8,589 bases of DNA from Firmicutes bacterium UBA5420 (lineage in GTDB: Bacteria > Bacillota > Limnochordia > Darwinibacteriales > Darwinibacteriaceae). Numbering within the stretch: the stretch's first letter is position 1; each line of letters begins with the position of its first letter. The stretch is from positions 45,270 through 53,858 of the forward strand of contig DHNI01000118.1 of the NCBI GenBank assembly GCA_002409455.1, given 5' to 3'. Made by a program: the position numbers and the translations under genes. The notes below the pieces were generated by a model. The model was not told the origin of the DNA. It ran no database searches and saw only the letters and a program-made list of their open reading frames with translations. Shown here piece by piece: positions 1 through 6,264 of the stretch.

Positions 1-633
1 TTCTTCCGCTTCTACTACCTCGGCATACAACCTAGTATAATCGGTTCGTAAACCATAAGGGTATTCCGCATCCATGATTGTAAACTCTGAGCCTACACTT
101 CCCAGCCATACCCTGCCCCACCCATCCATACCAACTAGGGCAGCCCACGAGAAAACGTCTAAACCATCGCTGTTGCCCAAAACCCGCAAGGGTACTCCTG
201 CTTCGGCAAAAGCATTTCCTAGGGCACCGAGTTCCATCTTGTAATTCACATTTTGAGCTGCCTGCATCTGGGCGATCTTCGGTTGTACCAAGGCTGTGGG
301 CTCAAGCCCAGTATGAAGCGTGTATAGTTCCTTACCTACCACCTCATCTGCATAGAAGACGGCCGCGCTACCGAAGCCTACTGCTCTCGCACCGGCTCCA
401 ATACTTAGATACGATGCGGATAACGCCTCCCCACCTGCCGAGCGGGTGTTCAAAAACCCCAAAGCCAGAGGTGCGCCAAACTGTAGAGCATGAACTGTAG
501 CCCAATCTAGGCCATGCCACAGCACCAGAATAACCTGCTCAACTACTTCACTTCCAGCAAGGGCTGGGTAAGTGAAAGGCCCGATTACGGCCATACTCAA
601 ACACAATAACACTGCGATGAGCTGCCGTTTCAT
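1..633 (-). CDS. Exported alkaline-phosphatase-superfamily-like protein, partial (3' end outside window)
   Basis: The frame is open from an ATG at 633 to the left edge, giving 211 residues without a stop. Residues 1-26 look like a Sec signal peptide: MKRQ, a hydrophobic stretch, then an ALA|G cleavage site, so the mature protein should lie outside the membrane. It then shows VILVLWHGLDW (about 34-44), FLNTRSAGG, YLSIGAGARAVG, LGNSDG, ALVGMDGWGRV and PYGLRTDY. From memory this order matches an uncharacterised Clostridia family related to alkaline phosphatases and phosphoglycerate mutases; this is recognition, not a search. The first metal-ligand motif is usually DG or DR in the superfamily and reads HG here, so activity is uncertain. 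The start overlaps the stop of the upstream glycosyltransferase (ATGA), which implies translational coupling and a shared role, perhaps at the cell surface. Confidence 0.7.
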   Translation of the reverse strand, partial: MKRQLIAVLLCLSMAVIGPFTYPALAGSEVVEQVILVLWHGLDWATVHALQFGAPLALGFLNTRSAGGEALSASYLSIGAGARAVGFGSAAVFYADEVVGKELYTLHTGLEPTALVQPKIAQMQAAQNVNYKMELGALGNAFAEAGVPLRVLGNSDGLDVFSWAALVGMDGWGRVWLGSVGSEFTIMDAEYPYGLRTDYTRLYAEVVEAEE

Positions 634-1724
634 GTCATCAGGCCCTCATAGAGCGCCCTTGTACAGCGCACCATCCGGTCTTCTCCAAAGAAGGTGTCAA
701 CCCGTTGCCGATTATACTCTCCCATGGCCTTGGCCTTATCTGGCGACTTCAGCACATGTAACAAGGCGGCAGCCCATTCAGGGGCATTACCAGGCGCAAC
801 CAGCAGCCCACCACGGCCTGATACCACCGCTTCACGTAAGGCAGGCAGATCCGAAACTACCACTGGCAAACGGCTGGCCATGGCTTCTAACACACTAAGA
901 CTGAAACCCTCGCTGAGGCTAGGCAGGGCAAAACAGTCCCACCCCGCCATTAAAGCAGGTACATCATCCCTCCACCCTAGAAACTTTACCTTATTGTCTA
1001 GCCCCAGCCCCTGCGAATATTGCTCTAGTTTCGATCGCTCCGGACCATCGCCTACGATCACGAGATGGAGCCGGGGAATGAGTTTCACGATTAGGGACAT
1101 GGCTTCAAGGAGAGTGCTCAGTCCCTTGCCCGGAATAAGGCGTGCTACTGTGCCCACAACATGATCATCCAGAGCGAGCCCTAAGGGCACCCGAGATGTA
1201 TCAGGCGGATAGTCACCGAAATTGCTAGACGCAATACCATTGTAGATCGTGAGTACTTTACGTTCAGGCACATAACGGATGATCTGCGAACGCACAGCGT
1301 CAGAGACGCTGATAATGGTATTCATGCCATTGAACATCCAGCGCTGTATCTTGTTCGCTCCCCATTGGGTGAGCTTGGATGGACTCTGGGGCAACGAGTT
1401 ATGGGCGGTGAACAAAAAATGAGGGTGCCGAGCGGGTGCCAGTGCCGTTGCTGTAATTAGGGCAGCTTTCAGGCCATGGGCATGCACCACACTGGCCTTT
1501 TCTTCCCGCAGAAGCCGTCTTAACTTCCTACTGGCAGAAAAGTCGCGCTTTAGACTTAAGCCATCTACTAAGTCCAGGGGAATAAATCGCCTCTGGCCAG
1601 CCCACTTCTGCAAATCTGGTGGTCCAACCACCACGATATCCAAATCGGGAATTCCCTTGAGTAATTGTTGAAGGTGCTGCAAGATTCCCCCTTCGGCTGG
1701 GCGAACCACCCAAATTATCTTCAT
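630..1724 (-). CDS. Glycosyltransferase family 4 (GT-B fold)
   Basis: This 364-residue protein probably transfers a sugar from a nucleotide-sugar donor to a cell-surface glycan or lipid acceptor on the cytoplasmic face; the acceptor cannot be read from sequence. The N-terminal Rossmann domain opens MKIIWVVRPAEGGILQHL, with the Gly-rich loop common to GT4 enzymes, and has VVHAHGLKAA near residue 80. The C-terminal domain has VARLIPGKG, IVGDGPER and the E-x7-E motif EGFSLSVLE (Glu272 and Glu280), which contacts the nucleotide sugar. Length is normal and no key motif is missing. ATG at 1724 follows a GGGGGAGAG SD by about 6 nt. The stop overlaps the next leftward gene, an exported phosphatase-like protein, so the two form one operon. 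It diverges from a DUF4363-like gene across about 86 AT-rich bases in which I see no convincing promoter. Confidence 0.9.
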   Translation of the reverse strand: MKIIWVVRPAEGGILQHLQQLLKGIPDLDIVVVGPPDLQKWAGQRRFIPLDLVDGLSLKRDFSASRKLRRLLREEKASVVHAHGLKAALITATALAPARHPHFLFTAHNSLPQSPSKLTQWGANKIQRWMFNGMNTIISVSDAVRSQIIRYVPERKVLTIYNGIASSNFGDYPPDTSRVPLGLALDDHVVGTVARLIPGKGLSTLLEAMSLIVKLIPRLHLVIVGDGPERSKLEQYSQGLGLDNKVKFLGWRDDVPALMAGWDCFALPSLSEGFSLSVLEAMASRLPVVVSDLPALREAVVSGRGGLLVAPGNAPEWAAALLHVLKSPDKAKAMGEYNRQRVDTFFGEDRMVRCTRALYEGLMT

Positions 1725-1810
1725 ACAACTCTCCCCCTATGTCTCCATTTATTTTGGGCAAAATTTATTAATCAATACGGGGTATGCTACAAGCAGAAGG
1801 GAGAGATCTT

Positions 1811-2227
1811 GTGCGCCGAATGATCTTTATTTTCCTCGTTGTGGTGGGAATCTTGGCCCTGGGGGTGAGATTCTTTGTTAACGAAAGGCTTACTAGTGAA
1901 AATCCTCCTGGTCTGGAAATACAATTTGTGGAACACGGTTCTATCAGCCAACTTAGAACCTCCGATTCACCCTTGGCTCAGATTCAAACCATGGTTGACC
2001 GCGTCTCGGAAGCAGCGATGAAAGAACAGTGGAGTGCGGCCTCCAGATCGGTACAACAACTTGACGATGCTTGGCAAGCCCTCAGCCCCCAAAGTTCTTT
2101 AGAAACGGAAAAAGAAATTGAGTCGACCATTCAAAACCTCTACTATAACGTCTGGGCCCGGGATCAACAATCCGTGCTAACAACTGCGCAACAGCTGACT
2201 GTTCTTCTCAGTCGGCTAGCAAGTTAG
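1811..2227 (+). CDS. Single-pass membrane protein, DUF4363-like
   Basis: The predicted product is 138 residues. After MRRM come about 16 hydrophobic residues (IFIFLVVVGILALGVRF), then an outside, mostly helical domain. The stretch AAMKEQWSAASRSVQQLDDAWQ, shown here only in outline (about residues 68-88), and the later LYYNVWARDQQSVLTTAQQL pattern fit DUF4363, a family of unknown function common in Clostridia and Bacilli. In that family two or three helices carry a W..A...L..L...W signature. I chose GTG at 1811 because AAGGGAG (1797-1803) lies 7 nt upstream. The ATG at 1784 has no SD and falls before this site, and ATG at 1820 would be 16 nt from it. The gene stands alone: divergent from the glycosyltransferase and followed at once by a strong terminator. 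Function unknown; the family assignment is from memory. Confidence 0.7.
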   Translation: MRRMIFIFLVVVGILALGVRFFVNERLTSENPPGLEIQFVEHGSISQLRTSDSPLAQIQTMVDRVSEAAMKEQWSAASRSVQQLDDAWQALSPQSSLETEKEIESTIQNLYYNVWARDQQSVLTTAQQLTVLLSRLAS

Positions 2228-2254
2228 AAAAAGGGAGCAACTGCTCCCTTTTTT
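2228..2254. terminator. Rho-independent terminator, probably bidirectional
   Basis: GGGAGC-AACT-GCTCCC is flanked by five A on the left and six T on the right, so the hairpin is followed by a U-run in both directions. It begins one base after the stop of the DUF4363-like gene. It can also stop leftward transcripts of the Q/N-rich gene that ends at 2293, as the two genes converge here. Confidence 0.9.
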
Positions 2255-2292
2255 GATCTATCGATGCTTGCAGCCATAGGTTGCAGCAATCA

Positions 2293-2517
2293 TCAATGTT
2301 GTTCTGGGTTTTCCGGATTCTGGTTAACCGGCTTAGCTTGCTGCTTTTGCCTCTGACCTTGCTGCCCCTGCTGAGCTTGTTGCTGCTGATGTTGCTGCAA
2401 ATGGCGATTGGCTAGCTCCTCAGCTGTTTCGTAAAAATGATTGGCGTTGACTAATCCAGCCGCTCTTTGATTTTGCGGCCTATTTTGGTTTCGTTTCTTC
2501 TTTTTGTCTTGCGACAC
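2293..2517 (-). CDS. Small Gln/Asn-rich basic protein, candidate spore (SASP-like) protein
   Basis: The product is 74 residues and strongly biased in composition. A lysine-rich start (MSQDKKKKRNQNRPQNQ) leads to a short ordered-looking centre, NANHFYETAEELANRH. A Gln-dominated tail follows from about residue 40 to the end, with runs of up to four Gln and QQGQQGQ repeats. GTG at 2517 has an excellent SD (AAGGAGG, 9 nt upstream), so the gene is very likely real. Low complexity, small size, no Cys or Trp and positive charge recall gamma-type small acid-soluble spore proteins and other minor spore proteins. The similarity is in style, not a recognised motif. A sigma-G-like promoter directly upstream supports forespore expression. 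Alternative: an uncharacterised cytoplasmic low-complexity protein. The function is inferred and unproven. Confidence 0.6.
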   Translation of the reverse strand: MSQDKKKKRNQNRPQNQRAAGLVNANHFYETAEELANRHLQQHQQQQAQQGQQGQRQKQQAKPVNQNPENPEQH

Positions 2518-2539
2518 TCTCTAGCACCTCCTTCCTCCC

Positions 2540-2569
2540 TAGTATGGACGAAGGAGTTTTGATTTATGA
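2540..2569 (-). promoter_or_regulatory. Candidate sigma-G-type (forespore) promoter for the Q/N-rich gene
   Basis: On the minus strand the -10 is CATACTA (2540-2546), identical to the usual B. subtilis sigma-G -10. The -35 is TCATA (2565-2569), one mismatch to the gHATR consensus, with an 18-nt spacer. Transcription would start just upstream of the AAGGAGG ribosome site, giving a very short leader as in many ssp genes. The elements are short, so chance occurrence is possible. No good sigma-A promoter is visible for this gene. Confidence 0.35.
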
Positions 2570-2589
2570 TGGCGAATTTTAGAGGATGA
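2566..2589 (+). other. Possible 7-codon leader ORF upstream of the lipid kinase
   Basis: AAGGAG (2551-2556) lies 9 nt before ATGATG, which opens a tiny frame MMANFRG ending TGA at 2587-2589. That stop overlaps the next ATG (2586) in an ATGA arrangement, and the ATG at 2586 is in frame with the kinase. This could couple ribosome delivery to the kinase start at 2610. It may equally be chance, and a TATGAT sequence at 2565-2570 could be a -10 box that would exclude the frame from the transcript. Confidence 0.2.
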
Positions 2590-2609
2590 ATCACGAAGGA
2601 GGCAATAAA

Positions 2610-3494
2610 ATGAGCGTAGCCATCGTCGCTAACCCCCTTGCGGGCAGAGGCCGGGGACAAAAGACCGCACAATTAGCCAAAGAGGTCCTGCAAGCTCACA
2701 ATATGGATTTTCAGCTCATGTACACTGAGTATCCAGGACACGCCATCGAATTAGCGCACCGAGCAAGCAAGAATCACCCCGTAGTAGTCGCACTAGGGGG
2801 CGACGGCACCATTCGGGAAGTCCTGGAGGGAACATGGCAAAGCCCGGCGACCTTAGGAATCATCCCAGGGGGTACCGGCAACGATTATGCCAGGGGTCTT
2901 GGAATTCCGCACGAAACAAAACAAGCCATTGAGGTTTTACTCCATGGTAAAGACACCCTTTTTGATGTGGGATTCGAAAATGACTTGATCTTTGGGCAGA
3001 TGGCCTCCATTGGCTTCTCTGTTGACGTACTCGAGTATGTTAATACACATCGCGATGGAATCTGGAAGGGATCTGCAGCCTTTCTGGCCGGAGTTGTAGC
3101 CACCATCCGCCATCTAAAAAGCGTTCCTGTACAGATCACTGTAGATGGAGAAGTCATGGAAAGAGAGATTATTGCACTCTTTGCGTTGAACATGCCCTAT
3201 GGCGGTGGTGGCATGAAATTTGCTCCCGAGGCCAGATACGACAGTGGTCATTTCCACCTACTTTTCATTGAGGCCATTGGAAGGCTCGACTTGGCCTTCA
3301 CGCTCCCGAAGATCTATACTGGTAAACACATCACACATCCTGCTGTACATATCGTAACAGGGAAGGAGATCACCGTTTATGGCGATCCCCTGCCTATTAT
3401 GGTTGATGGAGATATTTTTCGCCCCAGACCATTTCATACGAAAATCGTGCCCCAGGCCGTGCGGGTGCGAATTCCAAAAACCCCAGCGCCTTAA
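2610..3494 (+). CDS. Diacylglycerol kinase catalytic-domain lipid kinase (DgkB/YegS/BmrU type)
   Basis: This 294-residue soluble kinase should phosphorylate a lipid alcohol from ATP. Diacylglycerol is the most likely substrate, recycling it to phosphatidate at the inner membrane face; substrate choice is inferred. The N-terminal domain has ANPLAGRGRG (7-16), the nucleotide-binding GGDGT (63-67) and PGGTGND (86-92). The C-terminal beta-sandwich domain contains PYGGGGMKFAPEARYDSGHF. Near its end IMVDGD (Asp266-Asp268) stands where many members have DGE with the catalytic base, a conservative Glu-to-Asp change. Length is normal for the family. ATG at 2610 is chosen because GAAGGAGG lies 7 nt upstream; the in-frame ATG at 2586 adds eight residues (MNHEGGNK) that only encode this SD. 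The gene appears monocistronic and converges on kbl across a shared hairpin. Confidence 0.9.
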   Translation: MSVAIVANPLAGRGRGQKTAQLAKEVLQAHNMDFQLMYTEYPGHAIELAHRASKNHPVVVALGGDGTIREVLEGTWQSPATLGIIPGGTGNDYARGLGIPHETKQAIEVLLHGKDTLFDVGFENDLIFGQMASIGFSVDVLEYVNTHRDGIWKGSAAFLAGVVATIRHLKSVPVQITVDGEVMEREIIALFALNMPYGGGGMKFAPEARYDSGHFHLLFIEAIGRLDLAFTLPKIYTGKHITHPAVHIVTGKEITVYGDPLPIMVDGDIFRPRPFHTKIVPQAVRVRIPKTPAP

Positions 3495-3507
3495 GGAGCC
3501 GGGGTTT
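3478..3507. terminator. Bidirectional terminator hairpin between lipid kinase and kbl
   Basis: AAACCCC (3478-3484) pairs with GGGGTTT (3501-3507). The inner arms AGCGCC and GGAGCC pair with two mismatches around a TTAA loop. The loop contains the kinase TAA stop (3492-3494). Leftward transcripts leave the stem into TTTTTGG, rightward ones into TTTCGCTTTCT, so the poly-U part is moderate in both directions. Confidence 0.65.
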
Positions 3508-3513
3508 CGCTTT

Positions 3514-4686
3514 CTAGACAATTCCAAGTCTTTTTCCAACGTTGACGAAGGCATCCAAGGCAAACTGCAAATCCTCAACTGTGTGGGCAGCGGTAACGAT
3601 AGTGCGTACACGGGCCTTGCCCCTGGGCACTGTGGGGAAAGCAAGTGCCTGGGCAAATACGCCAGCCTCAAAGAGCTCGTCAGCTAATTGCATCGCCTTA
3701 CGTTCATCGCCCACCATCACGGGAATAATGGGGGTGACACTAGCACCGGTATCAAATCCAAGGGCCCGCAAGCCATCCCTGAAAAACTCCGCATTCTTCC
3801 ATAACGTCTCGATCAGCTCTGGTTGCTCAACTAGCATATCGACGGCCTCCATCCCTGCCGCCGTAACCGCAGGAGGAAGCGAGGTGCTAAAAAGTACGGG
3901 CCGGGCTCTTTGGATGAGATAATCAATGAGCTTTTGAGGCCCAGCAACATAACCACCTAACACACCAATGGCCTTCGATAGAGTACCCACTTGAATATCA
4001 ACTTGCCCATGGAGGTTATAGTGATCGACGGTTCCTCGTCCATTACGCCCCATAACGCCACTGGCATGAGCATCGTCAACCATGACAATGGCCTCGAATT
4101 CTTGGGCTAGTTTCACCACTTCATCCAAAGGGGCAATGTCCCCATCCATGGAGAAAACACCATCGGTTACCACAATCTTGCGTCGCCCCTCCGCTTCTTC
4201 TAATATAGAACGTAATCCTGCCATATCCGCGTGGGGATAGACTTTTATCTGGGCTCGGCTCAGGCGGGATCCATCAATTATACTAGCATGATTGAGCTCG
4301 TCGCTGATGATAACATCTTCTTTGCCCATAATGCAGCTCACGGTGCCGGAGTTGGCTGTGAACCCAGATTGGAACAGTAAACAAGCTTCAACGTTCTTGA
4401 ATTTCGCCAGCTTATGTTCGAATTCCCTATGCAAGTCCATTTGTCCGGCAATTGTTCGCACAGCGCCAGGACCCACACCGAGCTTTTCGGTCGCCTTAAT
4501 AGCTGCCTCAATTAGGCGAGGATGATTGGCTAGCCCTAAATAGTTGTTGGAAGACAGGTTCACAACCGGCTTGCCATCATAGACCGATCTCGGCTTCTGG
4601 TCACCTGTGAGCGTGCGAGGTTCTCGATACAACCCTTGATCCTTTAAGTTTTGTAGCTCTTGTTCCAAGAAACTCAGTGCATCCAC
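3514..4686 (-). CDS. kbl: Glycine C-acetyltransferase (2-amino-3-ketobutyrate CoA ligase)
   Basis: This 390-residue PLP enzyme of the alpha-oxoamine synthase family cleaves 2-amino-3-oxobutyrate with CoA to glycine and acetyl-CoA, the second step of threonine breakdown. Visible signatures are [14 protein letters not shown] (about 43-56), [10 protein letters not shown] (72-81), His133 in ELNHAS for stacking on [11 protein letters not shown] (203-210) with the Asp that holds the pyridine nitrogen, and the Schiff-base Lys238 in GTLSKAIG. Length is normal. BioF and other alpha-oxoamine synthases share these motifs; the adjacent threonine dehydrogenase gene decides the assignment. The start is GTG at 4686, sharing one base with the tdh stop (TAGTG). 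GGGAG lies 9 nt upstream inside tdh, so translation is coupled. The gene ends just before a bidirectional hairpin. Confidence 0.95.
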   Translation of the reverse strand: MDALSFLEQELQNLKDQGLYREPRTLTGDQKPRSVYDGKPVVNLSSNNYLGLANHPRLIEAAIKATEKLGVGPGAVRTIAGQMDLHREFEHKLAKFKNVEACLLFQSGFTANSGTVSCIMGKEDVIISDELNHASIIDGSRLSRAQIKVYPHADMAGLRSILEEAEGRRKIVVTDGVFSMDGDIAPLDEVVKLAQEFEAIVMVDDAHASGVMGRNGRGTVDHYNLHGQVDIQVGTLSKAIGVLGGYVAGPQKLIDYLIQRARPVLFSTSLPPAVTAAGMEAVDMLVEQPELIETLWKNAEFFRDGLRALGFDTGASVTPIIPVMVGDERKAMQLADELFEAGVFAQALAFPTVPRGKARVRTIVTAAHTVEDLQFALDAFVNVGKRLGIV

Positions 4687-5738
4687 TACAAATCACTCCC
4701 ATCTGGATAGATAACAACTTTTCCACACTGCCCAGCTTTCATGAGCTCAAACCCCTCACCAATACGCTCAAAGGGTAGGCGGTGGGTAATAAGAGGCGTG
4801 AGATCAAGCCCGCCTTGCAGTAAAGCCTGACCCTGATACCAGGTTTCAAACATTTTCCGACCATTAATTCCATGTATAGTAGCACCCTTAAATACAATAG
4901 CTGTAGCAAGATCAATGGTAATTGGTTTGGAGGGAATACCAAGCAAAGATGCTGTTCCGCCATTGGCCAAACATTTAAAGGCGTCATTGATGGCTACTTC
5001 ACTACCTGACATTTCTAAGAGTACATCAACACCAGCGCCGCCGGTGACTTGGGAAATCTCAGTACATAAATCTTCTTTCGCTACGTTAATCGTATAGTCA
5101 GCGCCAAACTGTTTGGCCAGATCTAGCCGATAGGCGCTCACATCAGAGCAAAAGATCCGTTTTGCCCCCGCCTGCCTTGCAATGGGAATCGCAGCTAAGC
5201 CAATGGGCCCTACGCCAGTAATCAGTACATCTGCGCCAACCAAATCGCAGGCCAAGGCGGTATGAACCGCATTGCCGTAAGGATCCTGAATGGCCGCAAC
5301 TTCAGGGTCTACGTCATAGTTCCACACCCATAGATTCTCATAGGGGACTGTAACATACTCGGCGAAACAGCCATGACGGTCTACTCCAACGATCTTCACG
5401 GTTTCGCAGATATGACCCCGCCCTGTGCGACAGAAGCGACAAACACCGCAGGTAAAGTGGGTTTCTACCGAGACAAAATCGCCCTCTTTAACACCCTTCA
5501 CGCCTTCGCCAAGTTCAATAACATCACCACAGAACTCATGGCCGAAAATCAGCGGTGGCTTAACGCGGTTTTGGGCCCACTGATCCCAGGTGTAAATGTG
5601 AACATCAGTACCGCAAATAGCGCTCACCCGCACTTTTACCAATACTTCGCCTGCCTGAGGCTTTGGAATGGGGGCCTCAATAAATTCAAAACCCGCAGCA
5701 GCCTCCGTTTTGGCTACTGCTTTCATCGTCTTCGACAT
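4686..5738 (-). CDS. tdh: L-threonine 3-dehydrogenase
   Basis: This 350-residue Zn-dependent medium-chain dehydrogenase oxidises L-threonine with NAD+ to 2-amino-3-oxobutyrate, the unstable substrate of the next gene's enzyme. Catalytic-zinc residues are Cys42, His67 and Glu68 (GHEFCGDV), with Thr44 and His47 matching the Tdh-type C-T-H pattern. The structural zinc has Cys97, Cys100, Cys103 and Cys111. The Rossmann loop is GVGPIG (175-180). The stretch [11 protein letters not shown] (151-161) is typical of Tdh rather than sorbitol or alcohol dehydrogenases. ATG at 5738 is preceded by GGAGGGG with a 7-nt gap. An in-frame ATG at 5789 would add 17 residues (MEELREEK...), but its AGGAG lies only 2 nt away. 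The order tdh-kbl is the reverse of E. coli kbl-tdh. A weak -10-like GATAAT lies in the leader with no good -35. Confidence 0.95.
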   Translation of the reverse strand: MSKTMKAVAKTEAAAGFEFIEAPIPKPQAGEVLVKVRVSAICGTDVHIYTWDQWAQNRVKPPLIFGHEFCGDVIELGEGVKGVKEGDFVSVETHFTCGVCRFCRTGRGHICETVKIVGVDRHGCFAEYVTVPYENLWVWNYDVDPEVAAIQDPYGNAVHTALACDLVGADVLITGVGPIGLAAIPIARQAGAKRIFCSDVSAYRLDLAKQFGADYTINVAKEDLCTEISQVTGGAGVDVLLEMSGSEVAINDAFKCLANGGTASLLGIPSKPITIDLATAIVFKGATIHGINGRKMFETWYQGQALLQGGLDLTPLITHRLPFERIGEGFELMKAGQCGKVVIYPDGSDL

Positions 5739-5845
5739 CTTGCTACCCCTCCAGAGTAAGACAATTTTTTCTTCACGTAATTCTTCCATTCTCCTAACGA
5801 ATTATCCTGCCAAATCTATGGAGGAATTCTCTGCTAATGCGTGAT

Positions 5846-5873
5846 AAAAAAAACAAGCAGCCCGAAGGCTGCT
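5846..5873 (-). terminator. Rho-independent terminator of the tRNA operon
   Basis: On the minus strand AGCAGCC-TTCG-GGCTGCT forms a perfect 7-bp stem with a stable UUCG-type tetraloop, then TG and eight T. It lies 14 bases after the tRNA-His CCA end and before the tdh leader, so it separates the tRNA transcript from tdh-kbl. Confidence 0.92.
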
Positions 5874-5887
5874 ACTTTCTACAATAA

Positions 5888-5965
5888 TGGGGTGAGTAAC
5901 CGGATTCGAACCGGCGACCTCCAGGGCCACAACCTGGCGCTCTAACCAACTGAGCTATACCCACC
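5888..5965 (-). tRNA. tRNA-His (anticodon GTG)
   Basis: The cloverleaf is complete. Acceptor GTGGGTA pairs with TACTCAC with one G-T pair. The extra G at position -1 (base 5965) faces C73, the tRNA-His identity pair. The anticodon arm is CCAGG-TTGTGGC-CCTGG with GTG at 5928-5930, and the T arm contains GGTTCGAATCC. CCA is encoded (5888-5890). It is the last gene of the tRNA cluster. Confidence 0.97.
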
Positions 5966-5973
5966 GTATTATA

Positions 5974-6049
5974 TGGCGCGCCTGGCAGGAATCGAACCTG
6001 CGGCACTCGGATTAGAAGTCCGATGCTCTATCCCCTGAGCTACAGGCGC
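5974..6049 (-). tRNA. tRNA-Arg (anticodon TCT)
   Basis: Acceptor GCGCCTG pairs fully with CAGGCGC, with discriminator G73 and encoded CCA (5974-5976). The D arm begins TAGCTCAG. The anticodon arm is TCGGA-CTTCTAA-TCCGA with TCT at 6014-6016, and the T arm contains GGTTCGATTCC. It reads AGA/AGG arginine codons. Length is 76 nt and no part is missing. Confidence 0.97.
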
Positions 6050-6063
6050 CTATTCAGGGTCAA

Positions 6064-6137
6064 TGGAGCGGGTGATGAGAATCGAACTCACATAGCCGGC
6101 TTGGAAGGCCGGTGCTCTACCATTGAGCTACACCCGC
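6064..6137 (-). tRNA. tRNA-Gly (anticodon TCC)
   Basis: Acceptor GCGGGTG pairs with CACCCGC, followed by discriminator T73 and encoded CCA (6064-6066). The anticodon arm is CCGGC-CTTCCAA-GCCGG with TCC at 6103-6105, and the T loop is TTCGATT. Length is 74 nt. It reads GGA/GGG. Confidence 0.97.
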
Positions 6138-6143
6138 AAAAAA

Positions 6144-6221
6144 TGGTCGGGGCGAGAGGATTTGAACCTCCGGCCTCCTGCTCCCAAGGCAGGCGCGCTA
6201 GCCAAACTGCGCCACGCCCCG
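6144..6221 (-). tRNA. tRNA-Pro (anticodon TGG)
   Basis: Acceptor CGGGGCG pairs with CGCCCCG, with discriminator A73 and encoded CCA (6144-6146). The anticodon arm is CCTGC-CTTGGGA-GCAGG with TGG at 6184-6186, and the T loop is TTCAAAT. Length is 78 nt. It is the first gene of the tRNA operon, about 14 bases downstream of the -10 box. Confidence 0.97.
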
Positions 6222-6234
6222 ACTGACAATGTCA

Positions 6235-6264
6235 ATCTTACCACACAAAACTAATCTATGTCAA
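6235..6264 (-). promoter_or_regulatory. Sigma-A promoter of the tRNA operon, -35 inside rdgB
   Basis: On the minus strand a perfect TTGACA (6259-6264) is followed by an 18-nt spacer and TAAGAT (6235-6240), four of six matches to TATAAT. The -35 is exactly the last two sense codons of rdgB (Leu-Thr), and the rdgB stop lies in the spacer. Transcription would begin near 6228, a few bases before tRNA-Pro. An 11-bp palindrome, TGACAATGTCA (6224-6234), covers the likely start site. Confidence 0.7.

Noticed and set aside
694..1164. Long + strand open frame opposite the glycosyltransferase, and similar shadows opposite kbl, tdh, rph and the fumarase subunit
   Set aside because: All lie antisense to well-supported conserved genes, have no good SD and show no recognisable protein features.
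1784..1810. ATG start at 1784 for the DUF4363-like protein
   Set aside because: No SD precedes it, and it places charged residues ahead of an otherwise typical membrane anchor. GTG at 1811 has AAGGGAG 7 nt upstream.
2268..2290. TTGCAGC direct repeat and weak hairpin between the terminator and the Q/N-rich gene
   Set aside because: The stem is short with a G-T pair and lacks a U-run, and the strong hairpin at 2228-2254 already serves as terminator.
2335..2400. CAG/CAA-like tandem repeat that might be a microsatellite or CRISPR-like array
   Set aside because: It is the codon pattern of the polyglutamine tail of the small protein. Units are irregular and there are no spacers.
5739..5789. A 17-residue N-terminal extension of Tdh from ATG at 5789
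   Set aside because: The extension does not resemble known Tdh N-termini. Its AGGAG lies only 2 nt from the ATG, while ATG at 5738 has GGAGGGG at good distance and begins the conserved MKAV-type sequence.
5739..5845. Possible riboswitch or T-box in the tdh leader
   Set aside because: Only about 107 bases separate the tRNA terminator from the tdh start. I see no glycine-riboswitch core, T-box sequence or second terminator.
6023..6226. A 67-codon open frame on the + strand across the tRNA cluster, with GARGFEPPASCSQGRRASQ-type sequence
   Set aside because: This is the well-known spurious translation of the antisense of tRNA genes. The tRNAs on the minus strand explain all of it.
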